Shown piece after piece: positions 6,895-10,466 of a stretch of 10,466 nucleotides of DNA. The notes under the pieces were generated by a model. That model was not told where the DNA came from, searched no databases, and saw nothing but the letters and a program-made list of their open reading frames with translations. The position numbers and the translations under genes were made by a program. The stretch is taken from NCBI GenBank assembly GCA_021791235.1, contig JAJYXA010000268.1:1-10466 (forward strand), in the 5' to 3' direction. The DNA comes from Pseudomonadota bacterium (GTDB lineage Bacteria; Pseudomonadota; Gammaproteobacteria; Burkholderiales; Thiobacillaceae). How positions within the stretch are numbered: position 1 is the stretch's first letter; each line of letters starts with the position of its first letter.

Positions 6895-7064
6895 TATTCA
6901 GCTCCTTTCTTGGTTTTGGCGGCTACTTCAATCAGGTCGCCATCTGCCACGCGGCGCAGGTAGTAGGCCGACTCGGGGACATCGGCCGGCTGGTCGTCGG
7001 TGATGTATTCGCGGGGTTTTTCTTCCATCGGCACCTTGATTCCGGGTGCGGCTTTAACGAGCAT
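6894..7064 (-). CDS. DUF2635 small protein (Mu gp38 position)
   Basis: A 56-residue gene. The translation starts MLVKAAPGIKVPMEEKPREY, then carries the Tyr-Tyr-Leu-Arg-Arg block (about residues 34-38) and ends in a Lys-rich TKKGAE. This is the pattern of DUF2635, which sits just before the sheath gene in Mu-like phages; its function is not established. The ATG at 7064 has a strong AGGAG six bases upstream, and that AGGAG overlaps the gp37 stop codon (CCATAGGAG). Its own TAA shares one base with the sheath ATG. The tight packing on both sides makes it almost certainly a real gene. Confidence 0.88.
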   Translation of the reverse strand: MLVKAAPGIKVPMEEKPREYITDDQPADVPESAYYLRRVADGDLIEVAAKTKKGAE

Positions 7065-7073
7065 GGCGATCTC

Positions 7074-7679
7074 CTATGGGTTGAGGGTGACGGTATCGGA
7101 CGCGTCGGCCTTGCCGTCGTCCGGTGCCAGGTGGTAATTGATGCCGAGACGCAGCCAGTCAGGATCGGATAGATCGATTGGAACGCGCGGCTGTTCTTCG
7201 ACGAATTCGGTGTGCCACTCGCGGGCGAATACCGCCAGCGCCTGGCCGTTAAGCTTGGTGTTGTAGAGCGTCTTGGTCGCTCCCGGCACCAGGTTCTTGA
7301 TCGCCAGGCCGAAGTCCTGGTTGATCAGCAAGAGGCCGATATCCTTCAGCATCTGGTAAGCGCCGACCTCCTTGATCACCCCGCCCACCGTCAGGCCGTG
7401 GCGGGTGGAGCGCTCGACGCGCACGTTGCGCGCGCCGACCATCACCGCGAAGGCGCAAGGCACGATCCACTTGCCGCGATGGGTGCTGTAAGGGCGCGGC
7501 TTGCCGCTGCCGGCGTAGGTCACCCACACCGCCGGGAAGGAGCGCACCACCGAGGCGAGATCATCGTCCAGCTCGCCGCCGTAGCTAGCCACGATGGGGA
7601 GCTTGTAGCCAAGGCCGGGGGCGGCTGCTGCGGCCGCTTTGATGTGGGCGATAATCGCGTCCTCGATCTGGGAGATCAT
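7074..7679 (-). CDS. DUF1834 / Mu gp37-like protein, probable tail terminator
   Basis: 201 residues, matching the gp37 (DUF1834) family of Mu-like phages. The N-terminus (MISQIEDAIIAHIKAAA) is a helix typical of the family, followed by LPIVASYGGELDDDLASVV and a mixed alpha/beta body with FPAVWVTYAGSGKPRP. In Mu this position corresponds to gene K, thought to cap or terminate the tail where it meets the head. The role here is inferred from family and position between gp36 and the sheath. The ATG at 7679 has a weak GAAGGG eight bases upstream. A REP-like palindrome lies in the 79-bp gap before it. The stop overlaps the ribosome binding site of the DUF2635 gene. Confidence 0.85.
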   Translation of the reverse strand: MISQIEDAIIAHIKAAAAAAPGLGYKLPIVASYGGELDDDLASVVRSFPAVWVTYAGSGKPRPYSTHRGKWIVPCAFAVMVGARNVRVERSTRHGLTVGGVIKEVGAYQMLKDIGLLLINQDFGLAIKNLVPGATKTLYNTKLNGQALAVFAREWHTEFVEEQPRVPIDLSDPDWLRLGINYHLAPDDGKADASDTVTLNP

Positions 7680-7702
7680 AACCAGCGCCCTTCACGTTCG
7701 TT

Positions 7703-7740
7703 CCTTCCCCCTCCCAGGGGGAAGGTTAGGATGGGGGTTA
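7703..7740. repeat. REP-like GC palindrome 2 (gp36-gp37 spacer), inverted orientation
   Basis: CCTTCCCCC (7703-7711) and GGGGGAAGG (7717-7725) form a 9-bp stem with a TCCCA loop, followed by TTAGGATGGGGGTTA. Its reverse complement shares CCCCATCCTAACCTTCCCC exactly with the copy at 8511-8550, so it lies in the opposite orientation to the other two. It occupies about half of the gap between gp36 and gp37. Confidence 0.75.
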
Positions 7741-7758
7741 AAAGAGGGAACACACCGT

Positions 7759-8181
7759 TCATCCGCGATCACCCCGCCCGAATACGTGTCCGGTCTGCTC
7801 GGCAAACTGCACCGTGTTGGCAGGCGCTGCCGGCGCGTTGGCAGCATCCAGCCCGAGGGGGCGCTTGCCTTCGGCCACCTTCTCGAAGAACCGCACCGCG
7901 TCCTTGTAACGGTCGCGGATATCGTCGGTAAGCGTCACACCTGAACCGCACAGGCGGTAACGGGCGATGTCGCAGGCAAAGCCGGTGACGATCTTCGGCA
8001 CGCTGGCCAGCGGCAGCTTGTGCCGGGGCGCCAGGTAAGGATCGATCTCGGCAGCGGCTTCGGCCAGGGCGTCAGCGAGCACGACATCGTCGATCACGCC
8101 GAGGTTGACCCGATCGGTGAGCGCGATCACCTCGCCCTCACCGAAGCGGGAAACCATGTCGGCCTTAACGGCGTAGGACAT
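7759..8181 (-). CDS. DUF1320 / Mu gp36-like head-tail protein
   Basis: 140 residues of the gp36 (DUF1320) family. The start MSYAVKADMVSRFGEGEVIAL and the ALAEAAAEIDPYLAPRHKLP stretch are highly typical, followed by the helix with DIARYRLCGSG and DDIRDRYKDAVRFFEKVA. In Mu this is gene J, a head-tail joining or neck component; small helical connector-type proteins commonly occupy this place. The exact contact made in the virion is inferred. The ATG at 8181 follows the preceding TAA after only two bases and has no strong ribosome binding site, so reinitiation by ribosomes finishing the upstream gene is likely. The C-terminal tail (about residues 113-140) is Ala/Pro-rich and probably disordered. 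Confidence 0.9.
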   Translation of the reverse strand: MSYAVKADMVSRFGEGEVIALTDRVNLGVIDDVVLADALAEAAAEIDPYLAPRHKLPLASVPKIVTGFACDIARYRLCGSGVTLTDDIRDRYKDAVRFFEKVAEGKRPLGLDAANAPAAPANTVQFAEQTGHVFGRGDRG

Positions 8182-8183
8182 GA

Positions 8184-8492
8184 TTACTCAGCAGCCTCTT
8201 GCGCCGGGATATCGACTTCGGTCACGGTCAGCACGGCTTCATTCTTGATCTGCTCGATCTGTTCCTCGGTCAGATCGCTCAGCAGCACCACGGTAGCTTC
8301 CTTGCTCCAGGCGCGTCCGGCGCGTCGGAAACCTTCACGTGCGGCTACCACGCTGAGCGCGGGCACGGTGACGATCCTGGCCTTGTCCTCTGCGGCCTTT
8401 TTCGCCGCTGCCTTCTCGGCTTCGGCTTTCTCGGCTGCGGCATTCTCGGCGGCGGGCGGCTTCGGTGCTGCCGGTTTTTTGGGTGTACTCAT
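8184..8492 (-). CDS. gp35 / HI1506-like FluMu-type protein
   Basis: 102 residues from the ATG at 8492 (MSTPKKPAAPKPPAAEN). That start is chosen because AGGAG lies six bases upstream (8499-8503); a GTG at 8513 would add eleven residues but falls within the neighbouring palindrome. The N-terminal half (about 10-38) is an Ala/Lys/Glu-rich helix, possibly a coiled coil. The C-terminal half (VVAAREGFRRAGRAWSKEAT through LSDLTEEQIEQIKNE) matches the small Mu gp35 / Haemophilus HI1506-type domain, found right after the major head gene in FluMu-like prophages. Its function is unknown to me; a small head-associated protein fits the position. Confidence 0.82.
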   Translation of the reverse strand: MSTPKKPAAPKPPAAENAAAEKAEAEKAAAKKAAEDKARIVTVPALSVVAAREGFRRAGRAWSKEATVVLLSDLTEEQIEQIKNEAVLTVTEVDIPAQEAAE

Positions 8493-8510
8493 CTCGATCT
8501 CCTGGTTCAT

Positions 8511-8550
8511 CACCCCATCCCCATCCTAACCTTCCCCTTGAAGGGGAAGG
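8511..8550. repeat. REP-like GC palindrome 3 (upstream of gp35-like gene)
   Basis: CACCCCATCCCCATCCTAA leads into CCTTCCCC (8530-8537) and GGGGAAGG (8543-8550), an 8-10 bp stem with a very small loop. It shares CCCCATCCTAACCTTCCCC with the reverse complement of the copy at 7703-7740 and has the same layout and orientation as the copy at 5431-5470. It lies between the major head gene and the gp35-like gene. Confidence 0.75.
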
Positions 8551-8582
8551 GACGATGGTGATGGGCGCTTGTTTCGATCGGC

Positions 8583-9635
8583 TTAAACGCCGAGGCCGGT
8601 CGAGCCGTAGCAGGTCTGCCAGAAACCGTATCCGGCTGCCGCGCGGGCTTCTGCGCCGAACTTGAACACCTTGCGGCTGAATACATCGTCAGACTGCGGG
8701 TCGGTCTGCTGCACGAAGACCGGGGCCTTGCGCTCCTGGTAGACGAAGGGCTTGATGACCTTGGACACGTCGAGCAGGAACCAGGCGGTGGCCGAGGTCA
8801 GGCGCGGCGAGACGACCGGCTTGAACATGCCCTTGTAGAGGTTGGCCTTGCCGTCTTCGAGGCGGTCCGCCGTGTACAGCGTATTGGCCACGTCGCGCAG
8901 CGCCACCGGCACCAGCAGGATGGAGGGCGTGACGTTGAGGGGGCGGCCTTCGTCGTCCTTGAACATGCCCATCGCGGTGGCGGCGGCACCGAGGCTGGCC
9001 ATTGCCGCCGCCTGCGTGGCGGCGGACAGCACCGCCACGCCCTTGTTGGAGACCGGGTCAATCGCGCCGGTGACCGGGTTTTTCACGGGGTGGTCGGTAT
9101 CGACGAAGAACTGGCCGTCGAAGCACAGGCCGGTAAACGCGCCGTTGATGGCCTCGAACACCAGCTCATCCGGCAGTTGCGCGGCAGATTCTCCGGCGCC
9201 CTGCGCCTGGGTGGAGTAGATGCCCAGGTTGTCGTCGTCGATATCGTTGCGGTTAACCTCCACAGTAGCTTCGAAGTCTTCGTTCTCGATCACATACTTG
9301 AAGGCTTCCAGTGACTTGATCTTCTTGTCGCCGACCCAGCGCTGCATCTTCGGAAACTTGGAGAGCCACTTGTAGTCGTTCGACCCGGAGGTGGACGGCA
9401 CTTTCATGGCGACCTGCTGCCAGATTGATTCGACCGCGCCGAAGGCGTTGTTGAAGGTGGTCTTCAGGCTGATGAACAGGCTGGTGACGTTTTCCTTGTT
9501 GACCAGCATCCCGGCAAAGCCGATCGCCATGCCATGCCCGCCGGACAGATCGAACAACGGCGCGGCACCGGCGGTCAGGCTGATCGCGGCCAGCAAGCCG
9601 GCGGCGATCCAGGTGAAAATTTTCAGATTCTTCAT
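8583..9635 (-). CDS. T: Major head (capsid) protein, Mu gpT-like
   Basis: 350 residues; residues about 43-350 are a clear gpT-family capsid protein that builds the icosahedral shell. Conserved blocks: KWLSKFPKMQRWVGDKKI (89-106), DDDNLGIY (133-140), CFDGQFFVDTDHP (171-183), and AAAGYGFWQ near the C-terminus. Homology to Mu gpT begins about Met43 (MLVNKENVTSLF). The first 42 residues are extra and look like a signal peptide: Lys at 2 and 5, a hydrophobic stretch from about 6 to 20, and an Ala-Gly-Ala site at 22-24. The ATG at 9635 has a strong Shine-Dalgarno (see 9641-9646), while the internal ATGs at 9530 and 9509 have weak or no sites, so the long form seems to be translated. The leader may be removed by the phage head protease or a host peptidase, or may be a start artefact. 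Confidence 0.95.
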   Translation of the reverse strand: MKNLKIFTWIAAGLLAAISLTAGAAPLFDLSGGHGMAIGFAGMLVNKENVTSLFISLKTTFNNAFGAVESIWQQVAMKVPSTSGSNDYKWLSKFPKMQRWVGDKKIKSLEAFKYVIENEDFEATVEVNRNDIDDDNLGIYSTQAQGAGESAAQLPDELVFEAINGAFTGLCFDGQFFVDTDHPVKNPVTGAIDPVSNKGVAVLSAATQAAAMASLGAAATAMGMFKDDEGRPLNVTPSILLVPVALRDVANTLYTADRLEDGKANLYKGMFKPVVSPRLTSATAWFLLDVSKVIKPFVYQERKAPVFVQQTDPQSDDVFSRKVFKFGAEARAAAGYGFWQTCYGSTGLGV

Positions 9636-9640
9636 GAGGC

Positions 9641-9646
9641 TCTCCT
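9641..9646 (-). promoter_or_regulatory. Ribosome binding site that fixes the long capsid start
   Basis: AGGAGA on the minus strand, five bases before the ATG at 9635. The in-frame ATG codons at 9530 and 9509, nearer to where gpT homology begins, have only a weak GGCGGG or nothing. This is the main sequence argument that the hydrophobic N-terminal leader of the major head protein is really made. Confidence 0.7.
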
Positions 9647-9676
9647 GATAACGTTAAAAAGTGGGGTTGCCGGCGC

Positions 9677-10345
9677 TTAGAGCTTGTGCACCGTGGCGCG
9701 ATAGGTGGCGGATGCCGCATCCACCGCGACGGCGGTGATATTCGTGGCGCGCACCGTGACCACGCCGGCGGCGGAGACGAAGGCCTGAAATACCAGGCCC
9801 GCCGTGGGCGCCGCGGGCAGGCCCAGCGACACCGCATCGTTTACCGCCGCGCCGAGCACGGCGATGGTCAGATCCGCGCTGGCCGCTGCCGCGATGGCGA
9901 GGAAGTCGAGGGCGGCAGTGGCGGTCAGGTTGGCGCGCTTGCTTTCCGCCACCCACACGCCATCCGTGTCCACGCCGACCACCACGCCGGCCGGGGAGAG
10001 GGTGCCGTTGCCGTTGGTCTTGGCTACGGTTTCGTCATCGACGATGTAGCAGGTCTGGCCGAACTCGGCCTGGGTGACCGCATCCGCGCCGCTGTTCTTG
10101 AACTTGAACGCCTGGCCGCGCCGCACCTTAACGGTTTTGGCGCCCGCCGCTCCCAGGCTGTTGTCCACCTGGGATTCGGCGCGGCCGAGATAGGTCAGCG
10201 CGGTGGATACTGCGCCGGGGGTGGCGTATCCGGTCGCGTTGGCGGCGACTAGGCCGCCGGCGTAAATCTTCACGGCGGCGGCGACGGGAACGGCGATCAG
10301 TTCGCCATCCTGCATCGGGGTATTGCGATCGGCTGCGAGTGCCAT
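9677..10345 (-). CDS. Probable capsid cement / decoration protein
   Basis: 222 residues, immediately upstream of the major head gene. The N-terminal part (about 1-135; MALAADRNTPMQDGELIAVP, then GYATPG and VRRGQAFKFKNSG) matches a small beta-rich protein common before gpT in Mu-like prophages and usually regarded as a capsid cement protein (structural decoration on the shell). Residues about 150-222 (DLTIAVLGAAVNDAVSLGLP, ending VDAASATYRATVHKL) look like a second, separate beta module similar to C-terminal domains found on other phage decoration proteins. The two are joined by an Ala-rich linker. The ATG at 10345 has an excellent CAGGAGAAAG site. The role is inferred from family resemblance and position. 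It is the first gene seen in the operon and lies just inside the right-hand repeat element. Confidence 0.75.
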   Translation of the reverse strand: MALAADRNTPMQDGELIAVPVAAAVKIYAGGLVAANATGYATPGAVSTALTYLGRAESQVDNSLGAAGAKTVKVRRGQAFKFKNSGADAVTQAEFGQTCYIVDDETVAKTNGNGTLSPAGVVVGVDTDGVWVAESKRANLTATAALDFLAIAAAASADLTIAVLGAAVNDAVSLGLPAAPTAGLVFQAFVSAAGVVTVRATNITAVAVDAASATYRATVHKL

Positions 10346-10377
10346 GTCTTTCTCCTGGGGTTAACGGTTATCCTAAA

Positions 10378-10466
10378 ATCCGCAGATTGCGCAGATTCAC
10401 GCAGATTAAACAACGCATAAACAGATGGTTACATGGAAAACCCGATTCACCTTCTGGGTAACATCT
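10378..10466. mobile_element. Partial copy B of the ~142 bp MITE-like palindromic repeat
   Basis: Begins with the left terminal repeat at 10378-10406, made of three near-tandem CGCAGATT units, and continues into the 55-base core at 10412-10466 shared with bases 1-55. The copy is cut by the window edge. It sits in the spacer upstream of the cement gene, in the same orientation as copy A, so the two copies bracket the structural genes. On the minus strand the core contains a tiny reading frame (MTDVTQKVNRVFHVTICLCV) that stops at TAA in 10406-10408. Confidence 0.8.

Noticed and set aside
8493..8513. Upstream GTG/ATG start for the gp35-like protein
   Set aside because: The ATG at 8492 has a strong AGGAG at ideal distance, and the upstream start lies within the palindrome region without one.
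127..10345. Tailocin (headless tail particle) cluster
   Set aside because: The major head protein, cement protein and gp35/gp36-type genes are present and intact, so this is a head-bearing phage module.
10378..10410. Short CRISPR-like array from the repeated CGCAGATT units
   Set aside because: The units are 8 bases with 1-2 base spacing and mirror the other end of the element, so they are the terminal repeat of the palindromic element.
1..10466. Complete circular phage or plasmid genome
   Set aside because: The terminal match has a mismatch and is part of a palindromic repeat; replication, portal, terminase and distal tail genes are missing.

Overview
The window holds the middle of a Mu-like, contractile-tailed (myovirus) prophage late operon, read entirely on the minus strand. 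It is flanked by two directly oriented copies of a short palindromic repeat element. The GC-rich composition, the Mu/FluMu-type genes and the CCCTCTCCC-type intergenic palindromes suggest an integrated or once-integrated prophage in a proteobacterium. A betaproteobacterium is a reasonable guess, but nothing here proves the host.

In the direction of transcription (from position 10345 down to 127) the genes are: a capsid cement/decoration-like protein; the gpT-type major head protein, with an unusual signal-peptide-like N-terminus; a gp35/HI1506-like protein; gp36 (DUF1320); gp37 (DUF1834); a 56-residue DUF2635 protein (Mu gp38 position); tail sheath gpL; tail tube gpM; tail assembly chaperone gp41 with an out-of-frame extension; the tape measure protein; DNA circularisation/tail protein gpN; and baseplate hub gpP. 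This is the Mu gene order. The portal, terminase, protease/scaffold and distal baseplate/fibre genes would lie outside the window. Several genes are coupled by stop/start overlaps (TAATG between the DUF2635 gene and the sheath gene, ATGA between tube and chaperone, 17 nt between gpN and gpP), which supports one polycistronic unit. I saw no convincing promoter for it inside the window.

Three things do not fit a plain Mu block. First, the outermost ~100 bp at each end are parts of the same ~142 bp element (terminal inverted repeats 26/29 identical, internal hairpin, tiny ORF); the shared 55 bp are 54/55 identical. Second, three short REP-like GC-rich palindromes sit between genes at 5431-5470, 7703-7740 and 8511-8550. 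Third, the ~190 bp between the chaperone extension and the tape measure gene has no minus-strand gene but contains a plus-strand ORF for a strongly hydrophobic, membrane-like protein.

The genes cooperate in virion building: gpT and the cement protein form the shell, gp36/gp37 probably form the neck and tail end, gpL and gpM form the contractile sheath and inner tube, gp41 with its frameshifted form chaperones tube assembly around the tape measure, and gpN/gpP begin the baseplate. I recognised no obviously new defence or regulatory system. The most notable points are the flanking element, the probable +1/-2 recoding site, the capsid leader and the antisense membrane ORF.
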